Source: Gammaproteobacteria bacterium (GTDB lineage: Bacteria; Pseudomonadota; Gammaproteobacteria; Steroidobacterales; Steroidobacteraceae). From it: 10,843 nucleotides of DNA. Location of the stretch: assembly GCA_005877965.1 (NCBI GenBank), contig VBNP01000149.1, forward strand, positions 1 through 10,843, in the 5' to 3' direction. The translations under genes were made by a program, and so were the position numbers. The first letter of the stretch is position 1, and each line of letters begins with the position of its first letter. Below are positions 1 through 6,510 of the stretch, one piece after another. A model generated the notes under the pieces. It was not told the origin of the DNA and made no database searches. It saw nothing but the letters and a program-made list of their open reading frames with translations.

Positions 1-861
1 GGCTTCGAGAACAGCGCCACCGCGGGCATCGTGAGCGCCAAGGGCCGCACGCTCGATTCCGGCTACGTGCCGTTCATCCAGACCGACGTGCCGATCAACC
101 CGGGTAACTCCGGCGGCCCGCTGTTCAACATGCGCGGCGAGGTCGTCGGCATCAACTCGCAGATCTACAGCCGCAGTGGCGGCTACATGGGCGTGTCGTT
201 CTCCATCCCGATCGATGTCGCCATGCAGGTGGGCCAGCAGCTGCAGACCACCGGCCACGTCACCCGCGGCAAGCTCGGTGTGGTGATCCAGCCCGTCACC
301 CAGGGGCTGGCGGATTCGTTCGGCCTGCCGCAGCCGCAAGGGGCGCTGGTGTCGAGCGTGGAGAAGGGCGGGCCGGCGGAGCGCGCCGGAATCGAATCCG
401 GCGACGTGATCCTCAAGCTCAACGGCGCCCCGCTCAAGGACTCCAGCGAGCTGCCGGTGCAGATCGCCGCCATCACCCCGGGCACGAACGTGCAGCTGGA
501 GATCTGGCGCAATCACGCCACGCGTGAAGTCACGGTCAAACTCGGTACGGTGGCGGACAAGTCTACCGCCGCCAGCGCCGGGCCGCACCAGGAAGGCGGC
601 AAGCTGGGGCTCGCGGTGCGCCCGCTGACCGCCGAGGAGCAGCGTGGCGCCAACACCAAGGGCGGGCTGGTGGTCGAGCGGGCCAGCGGTCCGGCGGCCG
701 AGGCCGGCATTCAGCCGGGTGATGTGGTGCTGGCCGCCAACGGCTCTCCGGTGTACAACGCCGAGGAGTTGCGCAGCGCGGTGGAGAAATCCAAGGGGCA
801 CGTCGCGCTGCTGATCCAGCGCGGCGACTCGCGGCTGTTCGTGCCGGTGCGGGTGGGGTAA
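1..861 (+). CDS. Do/HtrA (DegP/DegQ-like) periplasmic serine protease, 3' part
   Basis: This is a Do-family serine endoprotease that degrades or chaperones misfolded envelope proteins; by family knowledge it works as a periplasmic oligomer. The reading frame is open from base 1, so the gene begins upstream of the window; the GTG at 31 is internal. Visible residue 37 (codon 109-111) is the catalytic serine in the motif NPGNSGGPLF. It is followed by the conserved segments GEVVGINSQIYS and GVSFSIPID that close the protease domain. Two PDZ domains follow, at about visible residues 90-180 and 197-287, each with the 'AGI..GDV' carboxylate-binding signature (AGIESGDVI and AGIQPGDVV). The two-PDZ layout fits DegP, DegQ or MucD rather than one-PDZ DegS/AlgW. 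The signal peptide and the catalytic His and Asp lie off the left edge, so the exact subfamily cannot be decided. The TAA stop is only 2 bases from the stop of the convergent prpD. Confidence 0.95.
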   Translation, partial: GFENSATAGIVSAKGRTLDSGYVPFIQTDVPINPGNSGGPLFNMRGEVVGINSQIYSRSGGYMGVSFSIPIDVAMQVGQQLQTTGHVTRGKLGVVIQPVTQGLADSFGLPQPQGALVSSVEKGGPAERAGIESGDVILKLNGAPLKDSSELPVQIAAITPGTNVQLEIWRNHATREVTVKLGTVADKSTAASAGPHQEGGKLGLAVRPLTAEEQRGANTKGGLVVERASGPAAEAGIQPGDVVLAANGSPVYNAEELRSAVEKSKGHVALLIQRGDSRLFVPVRVG

Positions 862-863
862 GC

Positions 864-2327
864 CTACGCGGCCGAGGCGTTGGTCACGAGCGCCGCCATC
901 AGCTCGTTCACCGGCAGGGCGTCGAGCTGCGGCGCCTTCGCGAACAGCGCCTTGATGCGCTCGGCCTGCTTCGGCGCGAAGTGCGCATCCACCGAGGCCG
1001 TGAATTTGCCGACCAGCAGCGGCATGCCCTCGGCGCGGCGCTTGCGGTGGCCTACGGGGAAGTCGACCTGCACGCGCGCGCTGTGGCTGCCGTCGCGGAA
1101 GAACACCTGCACGGCATTGCCGATGTAGCGCTTGTCGGCGGCGTAGTACTCCTGCGTGAACGTCGGGTTCTCGCGCACCTGCATCTTGGCGCGCAGCGCG
1201 TCGATGCGCGCATCGGCGGCGACGGCGTCCTCGTAGTCCGCGGCGGTGAGGCGCCCGAAGATCAGCGGCACCGCGACCATGTACTGGATGCAGTGATCGC
1301 GGTCGGCGGGATTGGCGAGCGGCCCCACCTTGTCGATGATGCGTACGCCCGGCTCCTGGGTTTCGATGACGATGCGCTCGATGTCGGCGAGCCGGTCCCT
1401 CACCTGCGGGTGCAGGGTCATCGCCGCCTCGACCGCCGTCTGGGCGTGGAACTCCGCCGGGTAGGAGATCTTGAACAGCACGTTCTCCATGACGTAGCTG
1501 CCGAAGGGCTGCGGCAGTGAGAACGTCCGGCCCCTGAAGAGCACGTCGTAGAAGCCCCAGGTCTTCGCCGACAGCGCCGACGGGTAGCCCATCTCCCCGG
1601 TGAGCGCGATGAGCGCATGGCGCACCCCACGGCTGCTGGCATCGCCCGCCGCCCAGCTCTTGCGCGAGCCGGTGTTGGGGGCGTGCCGGTAGGTGCGCAG
1701 CGCGCCGCCGTCGATCCAGGCGTTGGAAACCGCGTTCACGATCTGCCCGGTGCTGGCGCCGAGCATGCCCGCCACCACCGCGGTCGAGGCGACGCGCACC
1801 AGCAGCACGTGATCGAGTCCCACGCGGTTGAAGCTGTTCTCGAGCGCCAGCACCCCCTGGATCTCGTGCGCCTTGATCATGGCGGTGAGCACCTCGCGCA
1901 CGCTCGGCGGGGTCTTGCCCGACATGACGGCGTTGCGCGCCAGGTAATCCGCCACCGCGAGGATGCCGCCGAGATTGTCCGACGGATGGCCCCACTCGGC
2001 GGCGAGCCAGGTGTCGTTGAAGTCCAGCCAGCGGATCATCGCGCCGATGTTGAAGGCCGCCTGCACCGGGTCGAGCTCGAAGGAGGTGCCCGGGACCCGC
2101 GCCCCGCCCGGCATGACCGCCCCCGGCACTACCGGACCCAGGAGCTTGCGGCAGGCCGGGTACTTCAGCGCCTGAAAGGCGCAGGCGAGGGTGTCCATCA
2201 GGCAGTAGCGCGCGGTGTCGTACGCCGGCTCGCTGTGCACGGTGAAATTGCGGGCGTAGGCGGCGATGGCGCCGAGCACGGCGTCCGGTTCCGGACGCTG
2301 CGCGGACTTGACGTCGTGTGCGGACAT
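864..2327 (-). CDS. prpD: 2-methylcitrate dehydratase (MmgE/PrpD family)
   Basis: PrpD dehydrates 2-methylcitrate to 2-methyl-cis-aconitate in the cytoplasmic methylcitrate cycle. The product is 487 aa, close to the E. coli enzyme (about 483). Family motifs are seen in order: RWLDFNDTW (99-107), EWGHPSDNLGG (111-121), SRKSWAAGDA (221-230) and KISYPAEFHAQTA (286-298). These match true PrpD rather than more distant MmgE or cis-aconitate decarboxylase relatives. I chose the ATG at 2327 because GAGGT (2331-2335) precedes it and the protein then begins like PrpD; the open frame runs further upstream, but that part is arginine-rich shadow coding overlapping prpC. It follows prpC after a 26-base gap and is the last gene of the operon. 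Having PrpD means this locus does not use the alternative AcnD/PrpF route. By family knowledge an aconitase (AcnB-type) would still be needed to rehydrate the product, and none is present here. Confidence 0.95.
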   Translation of the reverse strand: MSAHDVKSAQRPEPDAVLGAIAAYARNFTVHSEPAYDTARYCLMDTLACAFQALKYPACRKLLGPVVPGAVMPGGARVPGTSFELDPVQAAFNIGAMIRWLDFNDTWLAAEWGHPSDNLGGILAVADYLARNAVMSGKTPPSVREVLTAMIKAHEIQGVLALENSFNRVGLDHVLLVRVASTAVVAGMLGASTGQIVNAVSNAWIDGGALRTYRHAPNTGSRKSWAAGDASSRGVRHALIALTGEMGYPSALSAKTWGFYDVLFRGRTFSLPQPFGSYVMENVLFKISYPAEFHAQTAVEAAMTLHPQVRDRLADIERIVIETQEPGVRIIDKVGPLANPADRDHCIQYMVAVPLIFGRLTAADYEDAVAADARIDALRAKMQVRENPTFTQEYYAADKRYIGNAVQVFFRDGSHSARVQVDFPVGHRKRRAEGMPLLVGKFTASVDAHFAPKQAERIKALFAKAPQLDALPVNELMAALVTNASAA

Positions 2328-2353
2328 GTGACCTCGGGCGTGCCCGCGCACCC

Positions 2354-3502
2354 TCAGGGCCGCTGCCCGATGGGCACGAACTTGAGGTTCTCGGGGCCGG
2401 TGTAGTGGGCGGCCGGCCGGATGATCTTGCCGTCGATGCGCTGCTCGATGACGTGCGCAGCCCAGCCGGTGGTGCGCGCGATGACGAACAGCGGCGTGAA
2501 CATCTCGGTCGGCACGCCCATCAGGTGATAGGACACGGCCGAGAACCAATCGAGGTTGGCGAACAGGTTCTTGCTCTCGTGCATCACCGTCTCGATGCGC
2601 GCGGCGATGTCGAACAGCCGCAGGTCGCCCGCTTCCTGTGACAGCTGGCGCGCCACCTCCTTGATGACCTGATTGCGCGGGTCGGCGAGGGTGTACACCG
2701 GATGCCCGAAGCCGATGATGACTTCGTGGCTGGCCACGCGCGCGCGGATGTCGGACTCCGCCTCCTCGGGGGTCCGGTAGCGGCCCTGGGTCGCGAAAGC
2801 GGCCTCGTTCGCGCCCCCGTGCTTGGGCCCCCGCAGGGCGCCGATGGCGCCGGTGATGCAGGAGTAGACGTCGGCGCCGGTGCCGGCGATGACGCGGGCG
2901 GCGAAAGTGGAGGCGTTGAACTCGTGCTCGGCGTACAGGATGAGGGAGGTGTGCATGGCGCGCACCCAGGAGGGCGGCGGGGGTCGGCGATGCAACAGAT
3001 GCAGGAAGTGCCCGCCGACCGAGTCATCCGCGGTCTCGACCTGGATGCGCTCACCATCGCGGCTGAAGTGATGCCAATAGAGGAGCATCGAGCCGAGCGA
3101 GGCGATGAGGCGGTCGGCGATGTCACGTTCACCGGCCGCGCCGTGGTCGTCCTTCTCCGGCAGCGTGCAGCCGAGTACCGAGACCCCGGTGCGCAAGACA
3201 TCCATGGGATGGCTGGAGGCCGGCAGCACCTCGAGCGCACTGCGCACCGTACCCGGCAGGCCGCGGAGCGATTTGAGCTTCGTCTTGTAGGCGGTGAGCT
3301 CGGCGCGGTTGGGGAGCTTCTCGTGGATCAGGAGGTAAGCGATCTCCTCGAATTCGCAGACGTTGGCGATCTCGAGGATGTCGTAGCCGCGATAGTGCAG
3401 GTCGTTGCCGGTGCGCCCGACCGTGCACAGCGCGGTGTTGCCCGCGGTCACGCCCGACAGCGCCACGGACTTCTTGGGCTTGAAGGCGCCGGTTTCAGTC
3501 AT
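2354..3502 (-). CDS. prpC: 2-methylcitrate synthase
   Basis: PrpC condenses propionyl-CoA with oxaloacetate to 2-methylcitrate, the entry step of the methylcitrate cycle; it is a citrate-synthase-fold enzyme. The product is 382 aa, the usual size for bacterial PrpC. Catalytic positions of the fold are visible: His228 in GPKHGGANE, His267 in GFGHPVYTLADPR and Asp318 in NLDWFSA. The stretch LILYAEHEFNASTFAARVIA (187-206) is typical of methylcitrate rather than ordinary citrate synthases. The start is the ATG at 3502; it overlaps the end of prpB by 8 bases (ATGACTGA) and has no strong Shine-Dalgarno sequence, suggesting translational coupling. The frame is open further upstream, but that extension overlaps prpB and is rejected. 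One oddity is the segment LLHRRPPPPSW (169-179), which has an arginine where E. coli PrpC, as I recall it, has glycine (LLHGEKPSQSW), plus an unusual proline run. Confidence 0.96.
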   Translation of the reverse strand: MTETGAFKPKKSVALSGVTAGNTALCTVGRTGNDLHYRGYDILEIANVCEFEEIAYLLIHEKLPNRAELTAYKTKLKSLRGLPGTVRSALEVLPASSHPMDVLRTGVSVLGCTLPEKDDHGAAGERDIADRLIASLGSMLLYWHHFSRDGERIQVETADDSVGGHFLHLLHRRPPPPSWVRAMHTSLILYAEHEFNASTFAARVIAGTGADVYSCITGAIGALRGPKHGGANEAAFATQGRYRTPEEAESDIRARVASHEVIIGFGHPVYTLADPRNQVIKEVARQLSQEAGDLRLFDIAARIETVMHESKNLFANLDWFSAVSYHLMGVPTEMFTPLFVIARTTGWAAHVIEQRIDGKIIRPAAHYTGPENLKFVPIGQRP

Positions 3503-4388
3503 CGGTGGCTTTCCCGAACAGCTCGTCGAGCTTCGTCTCGTAATCGTGGTAGCGGAGCACCTGGTAGAGCTCCTCGCGGGTCTGCATGTTCGGCACCACG
3601 CTCTTCTGCGTGCCCTGACGGCGGATGGCGTCGTACACCACGACCTGCGCCTTGGCCGCGGCGCGAAAGGCGGACAGCGGATACAACACCAGGCGTACCC
3701 CCGCGCCGGCGAGCTCCGCGGTGCTGAAGAGCGGCGTCTGACCGAACTCGGTAATGTTGGCGAGCACCGGCACCTTGATGCCCGCGGCAAACTGCCGGTA
3801 CTCCTCGAGGCTCTTCAGGGCTTCCGCGAAGATCATGTCCGCGCCCGCTTCCGAGTACGCCGCCGCGCGCTCGAGCGCCGCGTTCTGGCCCTCCACCGCA
3901 TGCGCATCCGTGCGCGCCATGATGACGAACTCGCCGTCGCTACGTGCATCGACCGCGGCCTTGAGGCGATCGACCATCTCGGCGGCGGACACCAGCGCCT
4001 TGCCCGGGCGGTGGCCGCAGCGCTTGGCCGACACCTGATCCTCCAGATGCATGCCGGCGGCTCCGGCGCGCATCAGCTCCGCGCAGGTCCTGGCGATGTT
4101 GAAGGCGCTGCCGAAGCCGGTATCGGCATCGACCAGCAGCGGCAGCGGGCACGCCGCGCTGATGCGCCGCACGTCCTCGCAGACGTCATTGAGCGAGGTG
4201 ATGCCGAGGTCCGGCAGGCCGAAGGAGGCGTTGGCGACTCCCGCGCCGGACAGGTAGATCGCCCGAAAGCCCGCCTTCTGCGCCAGCAGCGCCGCGTAGG
4301 CGTTGATCGTCCCGACGACCTGCAGGGGGCGCTCGACCTCGACCGCAGCCCGCAGGCGGGCCCCGGCGCTGACGGATCGCTGCGACAT
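3495..4388 (-). CDS. prpB: 2-methylisocitrate lyase
   Basis: PrpB splits 2-methylisocitrate into pyruvate and succinate, the last step of the methylcitrate cycle. The product is 297 aa, as expected for PrpB (about 296). Signature elements of the isocitrate lyase/PEP mutase superfamily are visible: YLSGAG (45-50), the Mg-binding DADTGFG (87-93), the active-site loop EDQVSAKRCGHRPGK (116-130) with catalytic Cys124, RTDAHAVEG (159-167) and NITEFG (211-216). The loop form KRCGHRP is characteristic of PrpB rather than isocitrate lyase. The ATG at 4388 is chosen because GAGGT (4396-4400) lies 7 bases upstream and the protein start matches the family. The frame stays open upstream into the acuI gene, but that part is shadow. 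The gene follows acuI after 47 bases and overlaps prpC by 8 bases, giving the order prpB-prpC-prpD. Confidence 0.96.
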   Translation of the reverse strand: MSQRSVSAGARLRAAVEVERPLQVVGTINAYAALLAQKAGFRAIYLSGAGVANASFGLPDLGITSLNDVCEDVRRISAACPLPLLVDADTGFGSAFNIARTCAELMRAGAAGMHLEDQVSAKRCGHRPGKALVSAAEMVDRLKAAVDARSDGEFVIMARTDAHAVEGQNAALERAAAYSEAGADMIFAEALKSLEEYRQFAAGIKVPVLANITEFGQTPLFSTAELAGAGVRLVLYPLSAFRAAAKAQVVVYDAIRRQGTQKSVVPNMQTREELYQVLRYHDYETKLDELFGKATDD

Positions 4389-4395
4389 GGACAGG

Positions 4396-4400
4396 ACCTC
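4396..4400 (-). promoter_or_regulatory. Ribosome binding site of prpB
   Basis: GAGGT on the minus strand, 7 bases before the ATG at 4388. It supports this start over the longer open frame that runs to 4592. About 14 bases further upstream, minus strand TAGAAT (4414-4419) resembles a -10 box (5 of 6 to TATAAT), but I find no convincing -35 at the right distance. An internal promoter for prpB is therefore possible but weak. Confidence 0.55.
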
Positions 4401-4435
4401 GCAAGGGGACCGGTATTCTAGGATAGGCCGCGGCG

Positions 4436-5425
4436 TCAGGCGATGCGCACCACCGTGCGGCCGGTGACCGCGCCTTCGAGGTAAGCGGGAAACGCGCCGG
4501 GCAGCTGATCGAAGGCGATGGTGCGCGTCATGCGCTCCAGGTGCCGGGGTCGCAGGTCCGTCGCGATGCGCTTCCAGACCGCCAGCCGCCACTCGCGCCG
4601 CGTCGCGGAGGAGTTGATGCCGAGGAGGTTCACGCCGCGCAGGATGAAGGGCATCACGGTCGTCTTGAGCTCCGCGCTCCCCGCCATGCCGATGCTGGCG
4701 ATGTTGCCCCAGAAGTCCACGCTGCGCGTGAGCCAGGCGAGCAGCTCACCGCCCAGGTTGTCGATGGCGCCGGCGAAGCGGGCATTCTCCAGGGGCCGCG
4801 AGCCGAGCTCGAGGTCCTGGCGCGTGAGCACCTCCGCCGCACCGAGCTCCTTCAGGTAGCCGGCCGCGGCCGCCTTGCCGCTCACGGCCACGACCCGGTA
4901 GCCGCGGCCGGCGAGCATGTCGATCGCGATGCTGCCCACGCCTCCGGAAGCGCCGGTGACCGCGATCGGCCCACCAGTGGGGGACTGGCCGTTGTGTTCC
5001 AGGCGGTGGATGGCGAGTGCCGCGGTGAACCCGGCAGTGCCGAGCGCCATGGCGCTGAAGGGCTCGAGTCCCTGCGGCATCGGAATCACCCAGTCTCCCG
5101 GCACGCGCGCGAACTGCGCGTAACCGCCATCGTGGGTCTCCGACAGCCCGCAGCCGGTGACGAGCACCGCATCGCCGGGCCGGTAGCGGGCATCGCTCGA
5201 GGCCTCGACGACGCCCGCCAGGTCGATGCCCCCGACCAGCGGGTAGCGGCGCAGGATCTTGCCGGCCCCGGTCGCCGCGAGCGCGTCCTTGTAGTTGATG
5301 CCGGAGTGGCTGACCCGGATCACGACCTCCCCGGCCGCCAGGTCATCGAGTGTGAGCGGCTCGAAGCGGGCGGCAATCCGGCCCCCTTCGGAATGAATGC
5401 GGAACGCCGTGAATGTGGAAGTCAT
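4436..5425 (-). CDS. acuI: Acrylyl-CoA reductase (NADPH), AcuI/YhdH family
   Basis: This is a zinc-free medium-chain quinone-oxidoreductase-type enzyme of the AcuI/YhdH branch. Characterised members reduce acryloyl-CoA to propionyl-CoA with NADPH in the cytoplasm. The product is 329 aa (E. coli YhdH is about 324). Family features seen: SGINYKDALA (41-50), YPLVGGIDLAG (61-71), GDWVIPMP (110-117), GTAGFTAALAI (129-139), the dinucleotide-binding VTGASGGVGS (156-165), and TTVMPFILRGVNLLGI (255-270). All are close to YhdH as I remember it. The ATG at 5425 has AAGGA 7 bases upstream; a longer open frame exists but lacks family sequence. It is the first gene of a run acuI-prpB-prpC-prpD, 47 bases ahead of prpB. 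Since its product is the substrate of PrpC, a feeder role for C3 acids or acrylate detoxification is the natural inference. A general quinone/enoyl reductase is the alternative. Confidence 0.93.
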   Translation of the reverse strand: MTSTFTAFRIHSEGGRIAARFEPLTLDDLAAGEVVIRVSHSGINYKDALAATGAGKILRRYPLVGGIDLAGVVEASSDARYRPGDAVLVTGCGLSETHDGGYAQFARVPGDWVIPMPQGLEPFSAMALGTAGFTAALAIHRLEHNGQSPTGGPIAVTGASGGVGSIAIDMLAGRGYRVVAVSGKAAAAGYLKELGAAEVLTRQDLELGSRPLENARFAGAIDNLGGELLAWLTRSVDFWGNIASIGMAGSAELKTTVMPFILRGVNLLGINSSATRREWRLAVWKRIATDLRPRHLERMTRTIAFDQLPGAFPAYLEGAVTGRTVVRIA

Positions 5426-5432
5426 GCTCGCG

Positions 5433-5437
5433 TCCTT
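5433..5437 (-). promoter_or_regulatory. Ribosome binding site of acuI
   Basis: AAGGA on the minus strand, 7 bases before the ATG at 5425. It is a good Shine-Dalgarno match that fixes the acuI start; the open frame extends 53 codons further upstream, but that part has no family similarity. Confidence 0.6.
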
Positions 5438-5438
5438 G

Positions 5439-5471
5439 AGACCCTCACGCCGTGAAGACCCTAACGCGGTG
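5439..5471. repeat. Tandem direct repeat (two 16-base copies, period 17) upstream of acuI
   Basis: Two 16-base copies lie head to tail at 5439-5454 and 5456-5471, separated by one base. They agree at 14 of 16 positions (AGACCCTCACGCCGTG and AGACCCTAACGCGGTG on the plus strand). They lie between the acuI ribosome binding site and the MBL gene, inside a 70-base non-coding gap, with a 17-base period (about 1.6 helical turns). The position suits an operator or activator site for the acuI-prp operon, but no regulator gene is nearby to name. Chance similarity or a local duplication is the alternative. Confidence 0.5.
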
Positions 5472-5487
5472 CCACGGCCGGCGGCAA
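5458..5487 (-). promoter_or_regulatory. Candidate sigma-70-like promoter for acuI-prpBCD
   Basis: On the minus strand a -35-like TTGCCG (5482-5487) and a -10-like TAGGGT (5458-5463) are separated by 18 bases, with the expected start point some 20-30 bases ahead of the acuI ATG. The boxes match consensus at only 4 of 6 and 3 of 6 positions, so this is a weak call. The -10 falls inside one copy of the tandem repeat, which would place the other copy at the transcription start. The spacer overlaps an imperfect inverted repeat (5470-5486, arms TGCC/GGCA) that lacks a T-run and so is unlikely to be a terminator for the upstream gene. Confidence 0.25.
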
Positions 5488-5495
5488 GTGCGCAC

Positions 5496-6482
5496 TCAGT
5501 GCCGGCCCAGCCGCTCGAGCCACACCATGAGACCCTGGGTGTTGAGTGCCAGGTCCCCCTCCAGGACCTGGTCGATTTCCGCATCGCTGAGCGCGCAGCC
5601 GTGGCGGCGCACCAGCTCGATCCACAGTTCGCGCATCGCGGCGCGGATGCCGGCGGCCGGGTTGGGATCCTGCGCGTGAGCGCGCGCGATGCGGGCCAGC
5701 TCGCGCACCTGCGGCTTGAGCAGCTCCCCCAGGCGCGGCACGCCGGTCACGCGGCTGAAGTGCATCAGGTACATGGACTCGGGCCGGTACGCCAGCATCC
5801 GGTCGATGGAGGCGATGAGCTGGTCCGGATCGAACTGCGAGGGAGGCGTCGTCGGGGTGATGAAGGCGCCGCGCTCGGTATCGAGCGCCCGGTAGGAAAT
5901 GCCGAAGGTGTCGCCGGGAAAGATGCTGGCGTGAGCCTCGTCCACGACCGCGTAGTGGTGCAGGGCGTGCCCGGGCGTGTGGATGAGCTCGAGCGTGCGG
6001 CCGGCGAGGCTCACGCGCTCACCGTCCGCAATCACGCGCACGCGCGAGCTCGGAATCGGCACCAGCTGCCCGTACAGCTGCTCGAGGCGCTCGCCGTAGA
6101 CCGCGCGGGAACCCTCGATCAGCCGCCCGGGGTCGATCATGTGCGGCGCGCCACGCGGATGCAGCAGCGCCTGGGCGTTGGGGAGCTCGCGCATCAGCCG
6201 GCCCGCCCCTCCGGCATGGTCCAGATGCACGTGCGTCAGCAGCACGAAGTCCACCGCCTCGCGCGCGATGCCCAGTTCCGCGAGCGCGGCGAGCAGGTAG
6301 GGGACGGATGCGTTCGTCCCCACATCGACAAAGGCGGCGCGACCGGACTCGACGATGATGTGCGCGGCGGCGTGCCCCGGGTACAGGTACTCGGCATCGA
6401 CTGCGCTGATGCCGTGCGGGTGTCGATACAGTCGCGGCTTCAAGGGAACGTCGACCTGGGTGTGACGCGGAGCGTTGTACAC
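5496..6482 (-). CDS. Metallo-beta-lactamase-fold hydrolase
   Basis: This is a probable cytoplasmic dinuclear metal hydrolase of the metallo-beta-lactamase superfamily, 328 aa, with no signal peptide. The metal ligands are visible: THVHLDHAGG (83-92, giving His84, His86, Asp88 and His89), His172 in HTPGHALHH, Asp191 in FPGDTFG and His241 in YLMHFSRV. That is the complete HxHxDH-H-D-H set, so it should be active. The C-terminal part after residue 250 is mostly helical and resembles no domain I can name. The GTG at 6482 is the only start at the front of the frame, because a TAG lies two codons upstream; a TTG at codon 14 is the next possibility. No clear Shine-Dalgarno precedes it (AGGA sits immediately before the GTG). 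It lies 70 bases upstream of acuI on the same strand and may be co-transcribed. The substrate is unknown: a thioesterase, lactonase or glyoxalase II-like role is possible, and none is demonstrated. Confidence 0.88.
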   Translation of the reverse strand: MYNAPRHTQVDVPLKPRLYRHPHGISAVDAEYLYPGHAAAHIIVESGRAAFVDVGTNASVPYLLAALAELGIAREAVDFVLLTHVHLDHAGGAGRLMRELPNAQALLHPRGAPHMIDPGRLIEGSRAVYGERLEQLYGQLVPIPSSRVRVIADGERVSLAGRTLELIHTPGHALHHYAVVDEAHASIFPGDTFGISYRALDTERGAFITPTTPPSQFDPDQLIASIDRMLAYRPESMYLMHFSRVTGVPRLGELLKPQVRELARIARAHAQDPNPAAGIRAAMRELWIELVRRHGCALSDAEIDQVLEGDLALNTQGLMVWLERLGRH

Positions 6483-6510
6483 ATCCTAACCTGTAGGCTA
6501 GCTTAGACTC
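6483..6510. promoter_or_regulatory. Very short divergent intergenic region with an imperfect palindrome
   Basis: Only 28 bases separate the GTG of the MBL gene from the ATG of the S9 peptidase gene. The gap holds an imperfect palindrome TAGGCTAGCTTA (6494-6505) centred on GCTAGC, and several A/T-rich -10-like hexamers: TAGACT at 6504-6509 and TAGGCT at 6494-6499 on the plus strand, TAGGAT directly before the GTG on the minus strand. None has a good -35 at proper spacing. Neither gene shows a good ribosome binding site, so near-leaderless transcripts or later true starts are likely. Confidence 0.3.

Noticed and set aside
1617..2405. Plus-strand open frame (262 codons) opposite prpD
   Set aside because: It is an Arg/His/Gly-rich shadow with no motif; prpD on the other strand is complete.
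3503..3790. Possible N-terminal extension of PrpC (open frame to 3790)
   Set aside because: The extension is Arg/Ser/Pro-rich and lies wholly inside prpB; PrpC family sequence begins at the ATG at 3502.
3405..4421. Plus-strand open frame (338 codons) opposite prpB
   Set aside because: It is antisense to a clear PrpB with intact active-site loop, and its translation has no recognisable domain.
5470..5486. Imperfect hairpin between the MBL gene and acuI as a terminator
   Set aside because: The stem is short with a wobble pair, and no T-run follows on the minus strand.
5397..6506. Plus-strand open frame (369 codons) opposite the MBL gene
   Set aside because: The minus strand has the full MBL metal-binding set; the plus-strand frame shows only shadow composition.
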